This document shows positions 42,278-52,011 of a stretch of 64,000 bases of DNA, piece by piece. Numbering within the stretch: the first letter of the stretch is position 1; each line of letters starts with the position of its first letter. The position numbers were made by a program, and so were the translations under genes. Origin of the DNA: Fibrobacter sp. GTDB lineage: Bacteria; Fibrobacterota; Chitinivibrionia; Chitinivibrionales; Chitinispirillaceae. The stretch is from positions 30,829 through 94,828 of the forward strand of contig JAAZBG010000153.1 in assembly GCA_012513915.1 (NCBI GenBank), written 5' to 3'. A model generated the notes under the pieces. That model worked only from the letters and a program-made list of their open reading frames with translations. It ran no database searches and had not been told where the DNA came from.

Positions 42278-44416
42278 CTAAATGTGATTCTTTTTTGCAA
42301 TCAACTCTGCAACCTTTGCACTTAATTCTGAAATCTTAAATGGTTTCTGTACAAAAGCCATCACACCTTCTGAAAGTAAAACAGTATTTGCATCATTATC
42401 ACCATACCCTGACGCCACAATCACCTGCACATCAGGATTAATAGCTTTAAGTTTAATATAGCACTCAACCCCATTCATTTTGGGCATGTTAATATCAAGA
42501 ATTATACCATCAACTGTTGCAAAGTGTTCTCTATAATACTCAAGAGCAGTGATACCATCATAATAACACAATACTTCATACCCCAGCATTTCAAACATTT
42601 CCTTTAAAATCGAGTGGTATACATTTTCGTCATCAATGACCAGAAGTGTACCATGTCCATGAACAAGTTCAGTCACCTCCTGCTCTTCACGATTTTCAGG
42701 TGGATTAATAAGTGGCAGGTAAATATCAAATCTGGTACCCCTGCCGACTAGTGAATCCAGCGTTATATATCCATTATGTTGTTTTACACAACCATATACA
42801 CTCGCCAGTCCCAGACCGGTCCCTTTACCGAGCTCTTTTGTGGTGAAAAATGGCTCAAAAATGTGAGACAGAACATCTTTTGGAATACCTGTACCGGTAT
42901 CTTCAACCGTGATTTTTACATACACTCCTTCCGGATTATCAACGGTTCCTGCTATACTGGCTTTATCGAGGAAAATGCTGTTTGTTGAAAATATCACCTG
43001 TCCGCCATCAGGCATTGCATCCCGTGCATTGATTGCTATATTAAGCAAAGCATTTTCAAGCAGACTCTGGTCACCTTCCAGAAAAAGTGGTGCAGCAGAC
43101 AATTCCGTTACGATTTCAATGCGGCGATCAATGGTTCTTCCAAAAATTGATACCACCTGCCGGATAACCTCATTTACAGCTATCGGACGTATTTCTGCTG
43201 GAGCTTTGCGGGCAAATGTCAAAAGCTGGCGTGTCAGTGTGGATGCTCGTTTACATGATGCAACAATAGATTCAAGATGATGTCTTTGTGACGAACCGGG
43301 TGCTATCTCCATCAACAGCAACTCTGTATTTCCCAATATACCACCGAGCAGATTGTTGAAATCATGTGCGACACCACTTGACAGTTGTCCAATTGCTTCC
43401 AGTTTCTGCGATTGACGTACCTGTATCTCAAGCTGCCGCTGTTTTTCCTCTTTGCGCCGCACTTCAGTAATATCCCTGACAACAGAAACGGCACCAATTA
43501 TCTTACCCGTTTCATCCCTGACAGGATTACTATTGACAAGGCGATGTCTTAGTTCACCTGTTGCCGGCGTGCGGACAATCTCTTCAAAATTCCTGACAAG
43601 CTCACCGGCAATAGCTCTAAGTACTGGCGCTTCCTGAGCAGGTCGTGGTGTACCGTCAGGCCTGAGTATTTCCACACTTTTTGCTAATGACAACGTATCG
43701 ATGTTATCATTTCGAAGATTAAACTCTTTCTTTGCAACCTGATTGGCAAGGGTAAATAACCCATTGCAATCTGTGAACCACACCTCATCAGTAGTGCTGT
43801 TAATTAATGCTTCAAGTCTGCACTTCTCCTGTTGTACGACATTAAGCAACACTTGCTTTTTTGCTTCAGTGATTTTCTGATCCTCCAGAACACTCAGAAG
43901 AGCGAGGCGGGAACGTTCGCTCCGGCCGATGATTTTACATAACTCATCCTCTGCGCTCTGACGCCGCTCGATTTCCTGCTGCAGTTTCTGATTTGTCTCG
44001 CGTAATGATTCCGTCTGTTGGGTAAGTACTATTGCATTATTTCGTAATGACAATTGCAGTTTAATTCTTATGCGAAGTTCCTCCATCTCAAAGGGCTTAG
44101 TAATATAATCTGCAGCCCCAAGATTCAAACCGGTAATTCTCTTTTCGAAATCAGTATGACCACTTATCAGGATCACCGGAATTTCGCTTGTGAGTGTTGC
44201 AGCCTTAAGTCGCTTTAATACTTCCAAACCGTCAATTCCATGAAGCTGAATATCAAGCAATACCAGATTTGGTTGACAGTATGAAATAAGCTGCAAAGCT
44301 TTTTCACCACTGTCCGCAAGCTGAACAGCATACCCTGCTTTTGATAATACGAGACTAAGTAGCGTAAGTGATTCGGGTGCATCATCCACAACCAGAATTG
44401 TCTGTTTTTCACCCAT
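42278..44416 (-). CDS. Hybrid REC-PAS-histidine kinase-REC
   Basis: This 712-residue protein has an N-terminal receiver (about 5-120; ILVVDDAPESL, NLVLLDIQLHGIDG, YITKPFE), a coiled coil (about 130-195), a PAS domain (about 200-325), and a kinase with SSGVAHDFNNLLGGILG and GKGTGLGLASVYGCV. A C-terminal receiver (about 590-705; LLVIDDENV, DGIILDINMPKMNG, FVQKPFK) ends it. The kinase belongs to the HDFNN group used in phosphorelays. It is co-directional with its neighbours. Confidence 0.93.
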   Translation of the reverse strand: MGEKQTILVVDDAPESLTLLSLVLSKAGYAVQLADSGEKALQLISYCQPNLVLLDIQLHGIDGLEVLKRLKAATLTSEIPVILISGHTDFEKRITGLNLGAADYITKPFEMEELRIRIKLQLSLRNNAIVLTQQTESLRETNQKLQQEIERRQSAEDELCKIIGRSERSRLALLSVLEDQKITEAKKQVLLNVVQQEKCRLEALINSTTDEVWFTDCNGLFTLANQVAKKEFNLRNDNIDTLSLAKSVEILRPDGTPRPAQEAPVLRAIAGELVRNFEEIVRTPATGELRHRLVNSNPVRDETGKIIGAVSVVRDITEVRRKEEKQRQLEIQVRQSQKLEAIGQLSSGVAHDFNNLLGGILGNTELLLMEIAPGSSQRHHLESIVASCKRASTLTRQLLTFARKAPAEIRPIAVNEVIRQVVSIFGRTIDRRIEIVTELSAAPLFLEGDQSLLENALLNIAINARDAMPDGGQVIFSTNSIFLDKASIAGTVDNPEGVYVKITVEDTGTGIPKDVLSHIFEPFFTTKELGKGTGLGLASVYGCVKQHNGYITLDSLVGRGTRFDIYLPLINPPENREEQEVTELVHGHGTLLVIDDENVYHSILKEMFEMLGYEVLCYYDGITALEYYREHFATVDGIILDINMPKMNGVECYIKLKAINPDVQVIVASGYGDNDANTVLLSEGVMAFVQKPFKISELSAKVAELIAKKNHI

Positions 44417-44513
44417 ACTGCTTCTTCAATCCCTATTTATTCCATATGGCATTCATTACATTACTTCAGTTTGGTATATCCCATCACTAATGGTACCACA
44501 ATTACTGTAATAA

Positions 44514-45788
44514 TTAAAGTTTCAGGTTATATCGTGAAGGCTGTCCCAATTTATCACACAGCTCATTAACCTCACCTTTTAGCTCAATTATCCGCGTTTC
44601 ACGCCCGAGAATAATATCCTGCCAGCGAAGCAATTCCTGAAGTTGCGCTTTGACTTTCTCATCGACCAGTTTTCGCTCAGTAACATCAAGATAATGCAGC
44701 ACAAGATTCCTTTTTCCCAATTTGTCAACAAAGTCTGTCATATACATTTCTGCATAACATAAACGGTCATTTTTATTAAGAAAAGAGAAATAATAGTGGT
44801 TATCATAGTGTTTCCTATCAAGAAATTTCCTGATATTTCCAACCACTAAATCAGCCGAATCTGATGATAGTCGTTCCTGAAATATATCGCTGCCCATTAT
44901 TTCATCGTATGAATACCCCGATATCTCGACAAACCGGTGATTTATCCAGACAAACTTACCCTTTTCATTGAGGATACCAATCGCATCATGTGAATATTCG
45001 GCAATCGCGCGGAATCGGGCTTCGCTCTCCTGTAACGAAAGTTCCATCTGCTTCCTGATTGTAATGTCTCTGCAAAAACCAAGCAGTTCTTTATCAGAAA
45101 CTTTTACAGCCTTAATGGTAAAGCAGCGTTTTTCACCATTTTTGGTAACATACCATAAATCAGCCACAGCATTACCAACTGTAACTGTTTTTTTTAAATG
45201 TTCAGCTGCATCATTTTTTGATTCTTCGGCGATAAAATCAGTTGTCTGCATATGAAGCAGTTCATCACGGGAATATCCGCTCATGGTACATGCAGCATTG
45301 TTGACATCAATAAACAGTCCATTATAATTAGCAATAAAAACGCCATCTGGTGCATTATCAATGTAAATACGAAATTTCTGATTACCCAGCTCAAGTTCCT
45401 TTTGATGTATATTGTGAACTACATGACAAATAGTTTTAAGCAGCTTGTCAACAAATCCCGAATCCTTCGTAACATAGCTTGTCTGCATTTCCCCACATAT
45501 GTTCTTTACAGATACAATATCAGCTTGTTCGACAAATACAATAACCGGTGTATTTGGAATAGCAGATCGTACCGATTTCAAAGTATTGATACCTGTGCTG
45601 TCCGGTAAATACAGATCAAGCAGTACAAGGTCAAAAACATTTCTGTCAAGCATTTCAAGTGACCCGGAAAGCTGTACTGCAGTTTTTGTCTCAAAACAAT
45701 CAACACCATTTTCTGTGAGTTTTTTTGTAATAGCCTGTTGAATAATGTCATCCGCTTCAACGATAAGAATCTTTACTACTTCATCCAT
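44514..45788 (-). CDS. REC-PAS-PAS protein without output domain
   Basis: This 424-residue protein has a receiver (about 6-120; ILIVEADDI, acceptor Asp in FDLVLLDLYLPDSTG), PAS1 (about 133-245; IDNAPDGVFIANYNG) and PAS2 (about 255-375; AIAEYSHDAIGILNE). It ends in a coiled coil (LLRWQDIILGRETRIIELKGEV) of the type that normally precedes a kinase. No kinase, cyclase or DNA-binding domain follows. The VxKD of the receiver's last strand reads SYVTKDS. It may be a sensor partner for another kinase, or a truncated kinase. Confidence 0.88.
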   Translation of the reverse strand: MDEVVKILIVEADDIIQQAITKKLTENGVDCFETKTAVQLSGSLEMLDRNVFDLVLLDLYLPDSTGINTLKSVRSAIPNTPVIVFVEQADIVSVKNICGEMQTSYVTKDSGFVDKLLKTICHVVHNIHQKELELGNQKFRIYIDNAPDGVFIANYNGLFIDVNNAACTMSGYSRDELLHMQTTDFIAEESKNDAAEHLKKTVTVGNAVADLWYVTKNGEKRCFTIKAVKVSDKELLGFCRDITIRKQMELSLQESEARFRAIAEYSHDAIGILNEKGKFVWINHRFVEISGYSYDEIMGSDIFQERLSSDSADLVVGNIRKFLDRKHYDNHYYFSFLNKNDRLCYAEMYMTDFVDKLGKRNLVLHYLDVTERKLVDEKVKAQLQELLRWQDIILGRETRIIELKGEVNELCDKLGQPSRYNLKL

Positions 45789-45818
45789 TACATTACTCCA
45801 ATTGTAAAAGTATTCTCA

Positions 45819-46199
45819 TCATACAGAATAATACCTGCTCAATAACTCTTTGAGCTCTTTTTTCTGAAATGGTTTACAGATACTTGCAGTAAATCCATAT
45901 TTTACAGGATCTGCAATTATAGGATCTTCAGCATAGCCACTTGTTACAAATACTGGTGTTGACGGGTATGTTTTACGAATCTCACGAATAGTATCTTTAC
46001 CACCAAGTCCGCCCGGAATAGTGAGATCAAAAATAAATCCTTTTATTTCAACATTCCTGCCGGATTCCGATCGTACATAGTCAATAACATCCTGTCCGTC
46101 CTGTTTCGAAATAACCGTATATCCTAACGATTGAAGCGTCTCCTGCAGAGTTTCAAGTATTACTACTTCATCATCAACAATAAGAAAACTCCATTTCCC
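45819..46199 (-). pseudogene. Receiver domain out of frame with the upstream kinase
   Basis: In the -1 frame relative to the kinase, an open stretch to the stop at 45819-45821 encodes a full receiver: IVDDEVVILETLQETL, acceptor Asp in GFIFDLTIPGGLGG, VFVTSGYAED and the Lys of SICKPFQKKEL. It has no start codon with a ribosome-binding site. Adding one T in the run at 46185-46188 would join it to the kinase as a hybrid ending. It is either a real frameshift mutation or an assembly error in a T run. Confidence 0.85.
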
Positions 46200-48277
46200 T
46201 TATGGTCAATATCAACAGTCCGGTCGCTATCAACCGGTTGCTGGTTTGATGCCGGCAGATAGAGTGAAAACGTACTACCCCGTCCTATTTCCGATTCCAC
46301 ATCAATACAACCGCCATGTTTCCTGATAATTGAGTAACAGCTTGCCAGTCCCAGACCAAATCCGGTCGGTTTCGTTGTCACAAATGGTTCAAATATTTTT
46401 GGTAGAATTTCAGGTGCTATCCCTGTACCGTTATCCTTGATTGCAATACATACATATTCGCCGGGCTCAAGCATCGGATGTTTGCCTTCACCAATAGTAC
46501 AATTCTTCGCACGTATCTCAATCTTTCCACCCTGCGGCATAGCCTGTTTTGCATTTATAACCAGATTATCGATTACCTGACCGATCTGATTTCTGTCGAA
46601 TTTACAAGGTTTCAACCCTGCTTCAATGATACACCGGCAGGTAATAGTTGATCCGCTTAATGCAAAAAGTGCAGTCTCCTCGACAAAAGGAAAAAGATTA
46701 TTGATTTTCATTATGGGAGCACCACCTTTTGCAAAGGTCAGTAACTGCAATGTAAGAGCTCTCGCGCGTTCAATAGTATTAACAGCTTTTCCAAGCACTG
46801 TTGTAACCTTCTCATTCTGACTGCTTTTTTCAATTGCAATTTCAATGTATCCGTAAATGCCCCCCATAAGGTTATTAAAATCATGAGCAATTCCACCTGC
46901 GAGTACTCCGAGAGACTCAATCTTTGAATTTTTCTGTATCTGCGCCTCATATTTTTGACGTTGCTCCATAGTCTCTTTCTGAGCCGTAATATCGAAATTA
47001 ACACCAAGCATACGTACTGCGTTGCCACTGTCATCCCTTAGAATTACCCCTTCACCTTTAACATACCGGATACTCTTGTCAGGGTGAATAATGCGGAATT
47101 CAACATTATAATCAATATCACCGCGAATCGCTGCCTGACAGGCATCCCAGACAAACGAGACATCATCAGGATGCAGACAATTTTTCCAGAGTTCAACACC
47201 AAACGATTGCGGCCAATCTTTGGCACCATAAATTGTAAACATCATATCATCCCATACCATTTGATCGGTGGTAATATTCCAGTCCCATATTCCGATACGG
47301 GCTGCACCTGTTGCAAGTTGTAAACGTTCCTGACTCTCCTGCAGTGCCGCTGCAATTGCTTTACGGTCTAATATTTCCTGATTCAGATGTTGTGTCTTTA
47401 TCGTAACAAGACGCTTGAGCATGATACTCGATAACGCAAAGAGTAACCCGGTAACAAACAGTCCACCACTTGCCCAAACTACCCAGCCTGGAATATTCCT
47501 TGTTGACTGTGAGCCCATCCAGTATTGAAACCGATCGTTATAATAGGAAGATGGATCCCCTTCTTCCCTGCCCTGAATTACATCAATCGCAGCAAGGAGA
47601 TCTGCATTTTTACCTTTACAGACAGCATAGTGCAGTGCAATCGGTGAGAAACTAACCGGTGTTACTTCGACAGGATATTTTTTTGCAAGTTCATTGCCAA
47701 GCGAGTAGATACAAACACCGGCATCAACACTATCGTTGACAATGTACTCCATCACCTGTATATTATCGGCAACTTCGGTAATTTCGCAGGTAACACCAAA
47801 GGATTCCGTGTAGTTTTTAAAACCGGTAGTAAACACACTCTCCTTTAAACCAGCAATGCGCATATTATTAAGATCTAAAATTGTATGTATCACATATTTT
47901 TTTTTAGTAAACAATACCCCATAATCGATAAATACTGCATTTTTTGATAAATCATAGAGTGCCAGACGTTCTTTCGTGTTCCCCATTGATGGAAGCAGGT
48001 CAATCGTACCATTTTTCAAATCTTCCTGAAGAGAACTCCAGGTACCACGCACATAGTGAATTTCCCAGTTATTCTCTTTGGCTATATGTTCAAGCAGATC
48101 GATAAAAAGCCCATCTGCTTTGCCGTCCTTTTCAAAAACCAGCGGTGATGCCGGAAATAAGCCAACGCGGACCTTTCGTGCATGCGAATCTGCAGTGGTT
48201 TGGGCAATGAACATCATTAGTACTATGCAGCAAATATACCGGAAAAAAGTACCGTTATAATGTAAAAGCATAACCAT
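46163..48277 (-). CDS. Histidine kinase with periplasmic solute-binding sensor (frame broken before its receiver)
   Basis: This 704-residue protein has a signal-anchor (about 10-30) and a periplasmic SBP_bac_3-like sensor (about 35-262; VRVGLFPASPLVFEKDGKADG). A membrane helix (about 268-292), a PAS domain (about 320-435) and an HDFNN-type kinase (about 445-680; GGIAHDFNNLMGGIYG, GFGLGLASCYSI) follow. The C-terminal VFLLLMMK is out-of-frame translation: the neighbouring frame continues into a receiver domain (45819-46199). The intact protein would be about 820 residues. Such sensors bind small solutes, often amino acids. The kinase itself looks complete. Confidence 0.9.
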   Translation of the reverse strand: MVMLLHYNGTFFRYICCIVLMMFIAQTTADSHARKVRVGLFPASPLVFEKDGKADGLFIDLLEHIAKENNWEIHYVRGTWSSLQEDLKNGTIDLLPSMGNTKERLALYDLSKNAVFIDYGVLFTKKKYVIHTILDLNNMRIAGLKESVFTTGFKNYTESFGVTCEITEVADNIQVMEYIVNDSVDAGVCIYSLGNELAKKYPVEVTPVSFSPIALHYAVCKGKNADLLAAIDVIQGREEGDPSSYYNDRFQYWMGSQSTRNIPGWVVWASGGLFVTGLLFALSSIMLKRLVTIKTQHLNQEILDRKAIAAALQESQERLQLATGAARIGIWDWNITTDQMVWDDMMFTIYGAKDWPQSFGVELWKNCLHPDDVSFVWDACQAAIRGDIDYNVEFRIIHPDKSIRYVKGEGVILRDDSGNAVRMLGVNFDITAQKETMEQRQKYEAQIQKNSKIESLGVLAGGIAHDFNNLMGGIYGYIEIAIEKSSQNEKVTTVLGKAVNTIERARALTLQLLTFAKGGAPIMKINNLFPFVEETALFALSGSTITCRCIIEAGLKPCKFDRNQIGQVIDNLVINAKQAMPQGGKIEIRAKNCTIGEGKHPMLEPGEYVCIAIKDNGTGIAPEILPKIFEPFVTTKPTGFGLGLASCYSIIRKHGGCIDVESEIGRGSTFSLYLPASNQQPVDSDRTVDIDHKGNGVFLLLMMK

Positions 48278-48968
48278 AAGTACATATTATCCTATGGGGT
48301 TATCATTTTTATTCTATAGATAACAGTACCTCATGTATACAGCAGCGGAAAGCACCAGTAGATCAGAATCAACCTTGCAACAGCATAACACTCTGTCAGC
48401 AAGAGCTGTGTACAAAAGATTCGCGTTATATTGTACAGTTACGGGATGCGGTTGTGCAGTAAAAAAAGTAAAGGATGGGCAGCACATAATTATGTCTATT
48501 ATAGTTACTGGAATCTTGTTTTATATTCAACATATCCATTATATTTTAGGGAAACAATAAACGGGTTGAACGGACGAAAATTGAGCCATGAGGACATTTT
48601 TCACAATAATTCTTATTGCAATTATCTCCACGGTTCTGGTTTTCGAAGCAAACTATTCCTGCTTCAGAAGTACTACAACTCTGGAATCTCCATTTGAAAC
48701 ATCTCAGGAGAGCCGGCAATTCAACCATGTTCACCGTTGCAGTATCAATGCTGTACTGGCGCAACTCAAACAGGGTGATACATATAAACTTAAGGTTCAC
48801 GACTCTTTGTATCGTGCATTTCGTAGGCTACCATCAATTTGCTTGATACATCTTCGGGCAACACCCTTGGGGTTCCTGCAATCATCGGTATTGCGCATTT
48901 AGTATCAGCTGGTTTATATCAATTCAGTAATTTACTTGTAATTATACAGACTTTTTCAGAGGAGACTT
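48278..48968. other. Unassigned region upstream of the Ca2+ ATPase
   Basis: About 690 bases without a convincing gene. A short ORF at 48588-48902 begins with a hydrophobic stretch (MRTFFTIILIAIISTVLVF) but has no ribosome-binding site and an odd remainder. A different frame near 48838-48977 reads like the tail of a membrane protein (NTLGVPAIIGIAHLVSAGLY). This could be a decayed small membrane-protein gene. GAGGAG (48959-48964) just before 48969 is the ATPase ribosome-binding site. Confidence 0.35.
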
Positions 48969-51635
48969 ATGAATAATTTTTATTCAAAAGATATAACAAC
49001 TCTTTACCAGGAACTGAAAACCTCGGTAAACGGGTTGACAAAAACAGAAGCAGCAAACAGACTTCAGACCTACGGACTTAATAAGCTTGAGGCTGCGAAA
49101 AAAATCAGTCCATGGATGCTGCTGCTTGAGCAGTTTAAAAACATTCTGATCATCATTCTGCTTATTGCGACCGGTATTTCTGCTTTTATGGGACATGGTG
49201 TCGAGGCTATTGCCATTTCTGTTATTGTGTTATTCGCTGTCCTGCTTGGATTCATTCAGGAGTATCGTGCGGAAAAGGCAATCGAGGCGCTGAAAAGCAT
49301 GGCAGCACCAAATGCAAAGGTGCTTCGCGATAATAAGGAACAGGTTATCCCTGCAACTGAAATCGTACCCGGTGATATTTTCCTTCTTGCGGCAGGAGAC
49401 CGTGTACCGGCTGATGCACGTCTGATACTGTCAAGTAATTTACAAATAGAGGAAGCATCCCTTACCGGTGAATCACTGCCATCCGAAAAGGATCACCGGA
49501 TTCAGCTCACCGATGGTGCATCGCTGGGTGACAGGAAAAATATGGTTTTTGCCGGTACAACAGTAAGTGCGGGACGGGCACAGGCGCTGGTTGTTGCAAC
49601 CGGGATGTCGACAGAGTTCGGGAAAATCGCTAAAATGCTCCAGCAGGTTACAACCGAGAAAACACCGCTCCAGAAGAACCTTGACAAAGTTGGAGCGATG
49701 CTTGCCCGTGCAGCAATTGTTATTGTGCTGATCATTGTTGCACTCGGTATTTTCCGGGGACAACCGTTTATTGAAATGCTTATTTTTGGTATTGCTCTTG
49801 CAGTTGCCGTTGTTCCTGAAGCGCTCCCGGCTGTTGTAACGATCTCGCTTGCACTTGGTGTGCAGCGGATGGTTAAACGAAATGCACTCATGCGCAGACT
49901 TCCCGCAGTAGAGACACTTGGAAGCACAACGGTGATATGTTCTGACAAAACAGGAACTCTCACTCGTGATGAAATGACCATTAAAAAAGTATATGTTGAC
50001 AATGCAACACTGCTTGTCAATGGTACAGGATATATTCCCGAAGGAGCAGTTACTCCTGAAAATGGCGGTACGGTTCCATCACTGTTTACGACACTATTGG
50101 AAGCCGGGGCGCTATGCAATGATTCAAAACTATATAAAGAGGAATCCGGAGAATGGGATATTCAGGGTGATCCGACAGAAGCTGCTCTGGTTGTTCTCGC
50201 CCGTAAATCAGGCATTGACGAAACAAAACTTCGTCAGACTGTTGAGCGCATTGATGAACTGCCGTTCTCTTCTGAAACCAAACGGATGATCACATTGCAT
50301 TCAAACAATCAGTCGACGTTTGCATATATCAAGGGTGCACCTGAGATGATCGTGCCGGACTGTACCTCCATAGCAACATCGGAGGGCATACAACCACTTG
50401 ACAATAACGGAAGACAGCGTCTGCTCGATCAGGCCCGTACAATGGCATCGGAAGCACTCCGGGTACTTGCAATCACCATGAAACAGAATTGTACCATCGC
50501 AAATGCAGGAACTGATCTCACGTTTATCGGCCTTGTCGGAATGATTGATCCACCGCGGGTAGAGGCAAAAGATGCTGTTTCGAAATGTCGTGATGCAGGA
50601 ATTATACCGGTTATGATCACCGGTGATCACCCGATTACCGCACAGGCGATTGCACGGGAACTGGGTATATTAACAGATGGAAAAACAGTCACTGGTGCAG
50701 AATTGCAGCAGATGAGTGATGATGAGCTGCAACGTTCAGTTGCATCAATACAGGTCTTTGCACGTGTCGCACCGGAGCATAAGCTGCGTATCGTTGATGC
50801 ATTTCAGAAAAACGGCCATATTGTCGCAATGACTGGTGACGGTGTCAATGATGCACCGGCACTTAAAAAAGCAAATATCGGTATTTCAATGGGTATTACC
50901 GGCACCGATGTTACCAAGGAAGCATCAGCCATGATGCTCACTGATGACAACTTCGCATCAATTGTCTCGGCTGTTGAGGAAGGCCGCGGAATTTATGATA
51001 ATATCAAGAAATACCTCACCTATCTTCTTTCATCAAATATTGGTGAAATTGGTCTTATGGCCGGAGCAACGCTTCTTGGAATGCCGCTGCCGCTTACCGC
51101 AGTACAGATTCTTTATGTAAACCTTGCCACCGATGGTCTTCCGGCACTTGCACTGGCAGTTGACCCCGCTGAAAAGGACATTATGAAACGTAAGCCAAAT
51201 GATCCGCGCAAGGGTATCTTTACAAAACCGATATTATTTCTTATGATGGCTGGCGGACTGTGGTCAACCGTTGTTAATTTATCGTTGTTTCAGTGGGCAC
51301 GGACATCCGGAAGATCAATTGCAGAAGCAATGACCATGACCTTTGTATCGCTTGTTCTTATACAGTTTTTCAAGGCGTATAATTTCAGGTCGGAAAAAGA
51401 TCATGTTTTCAATCAACCATTTTCCAACAAATGGCTCAACCTTGCAATTATCTGGGAACTTGTAATGCTTGCAGTGATTATCTATGTCCCGGTTCTTCAA
51501 AAGCCATTCGGAACGTTTGCCCTGACACTGGAAGACTGGGTGATCGTCGGTGTATTGTCGCTCACCATTATTCCGGTAATTGAATTTGCAAAGCATATTA
51601 TCCGTAAAGGCTGGTTCGGATTTAAATCTGTTTAA
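48969..51635 (+). CDS. P2-type Ca2+-transporting ATPase
   Basis: This 888-residue P-type ATPase has an N-terminal cation-ATPase domain and the actuator TGES loop (EEASLTGESLPSEK). Helix 4 reads VAVVPEALPAVVTIS. The phosphorylation motif CSDKTGT carries Asp326. The hinge TGDGVNDAPALKKANIGI and helix 6 LYVNLATDGLPALAL follow, with a four-helix C-terminal domain to the end. The N-L-x-T-D-G-x-P helix 6 and PE-LP helix 4 place it with Ca2+ (SERCA/PMR1-like) pumps; the PEALP variant could tune affinity. It should export Ca2+ (perhaps Mn2+) from the cytoplasm. Confidence 0.92.
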   Translation: MNNFYSKDITTLYQELKTSVNGLTKTEAANRLQTYGLNKLEAAKKISPWMLLLEQFKNILIIILLIATGISAFMGHGVEAIAISVIVLFAVLLGFIQEYRAEKAIEALKSMAAPNAKVLRDNKEQVIPATEIVPGDIFLLAAGDRVPADARLILSSNLQIEEASLTGESLPSEKDHRIQLTDGASLGDRKNMVFAGTTVSAGRAQALVVATGMSTEFGKIAKMLQQVTTEKTPLQKNLDKVGAMLARAAIVIVLIIVALGIFRGQPFIEMLIFGIALAVAVVPEALPAVVTISLALGVQRMVKRNALMRRLPAVETLGSTTVICSDKTGTLTRDEMTIKKVYVDNATLLVNGTGYIPEGAVTPENGGTVPSLFTTLLEAGALCNDSKLYKEESGEWDIQGDPTEAALVVLARKSGIDETKLRQTVERIDELPFSSETKRMITLHSNNQSTFAYIKGAPEMIVPDCTSIATSEGIQPLDNNGRQRLLDQARTMASEALRVLAITMKQNCTIANAGTDLTFIGLVGMIDPPRVEAKDAVSKCRDAGIIPVMITGDHPITAQAIARELGILTDGKTVTGAELQQMSDDELQRSVASIQVFARVAPEHKLRIVDAFQKNGHIVAMTGDGVNDAPALKKANIGISMGITGTDVTKEASAMMLTDDNFASIVSAVEEGRGIYDNIKKYLTYLLSSNIGEIGLMAGATLLGMPLPLTAVQILYVNLATDGLPALALAVDPAEKDIMKRKPNDPRKGIFTKPILFLMMAGGLWSTVVNLSLFQWARTSGRSIAEAMTMTFVSLVLIQFFKAYNFRSEKDHVFNQPFSNKWLNLAIIWELVMLAVIIYVPVLQKPFGTFALTLEDWVIVGVLSLTIIPVIEFAKHIIRKGWFGFKSV

Positions 51636-51654
51636 ATTCAATGAAACATCCGTA

Positions 51655-51677
51655 GCCAGGGCCCTTGTGGCTCTGGC
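51655..51677 (+). repeat. GC-rich hairpin after the ATPase gene
   Basis: GCCAGGGCC (51655-51663) pairs with GGCTCTGGC (51669-51677) including one G-U, with a 5-nt loop, 20 bases past the ATPase stop. There is no T tract. It may mark or stabilise the mRNA end. Confidence 0.5.
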
Positions 51678-51744
51678 ATAACGTAGAAACAAAGAAAATG
51701 TGGCCGTCAAATGTCACCGACAAACAGATCCCCCGCCGGAGGCG

Positions 51745-51766
51745 CCCCCTTTTTAATTAAGGGGGG
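51745..51766. repeat. C-run/G-run palindrome
   Basis: CCCCCTT (51745-51751) pairs with AAGGGGG (51759-51765) around a TTTAATT core. Palindromes of this composition are common dispersed intergenic elements. The surrounding 51636-51940 stretch has no gene. Confidence 0.5.
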
Positions 51767-51940
51767 AGATGTTCCTTGTATCCCAATAGCCCAAACTTTT
51801 TTTCTCACTCACAATCTCCAATAAAAAACCAGGCATCATACTAACCAATTAAATGATTCCACTCCGGTTTGAGCATACAGAAATAATCCCCATAAAGCCG
51901 CCATCCCTCACCCGCACATACCGATTGTAACAATTCCCTA

Positions 51941-51970
51941 TTGATTTTTACTCTCCATGTTTGATAATAT
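51941..51970 (+). promoter_or_regulatory. Promoter of the TPR gene
   Basis: TTGATT (51941-51946) and TAATAT (51965-51970) are 18 bp apart, about 40 bases before the TPR ATG. GAGGGA just upstream of the ATG is the ribosome-binding site. An imperfect palindrome centred on GTTTAAAC lies between promoter and start. Confidence 0.5.
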
Positions 51971-52011
51971 ATATATAGATAAGTTTAAACGTTTAACTTA
52001 GAGGGAACATT

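Noticed and set aside
46184..46190. Programmed -1 frameshift between kinase and receiver
   Set aside because: The site GTTTTCT does not fit the X-XXY-YYZ slippery heptamer in the kinase frame and no downstream structure is evident; a one-base loss is simpler.
48588..48902. Small exported protein gene
   Set aside because: No ribosome-binding site, and the part after the hydrophobic start is not protein-like; another frame looks better for the last third.
49502..50119. Open frame of 205 codons opposite the Ca2+ ATPase
   Set aside because: Shadow of a gene with all P-type ATPase motifs on the plus strand.
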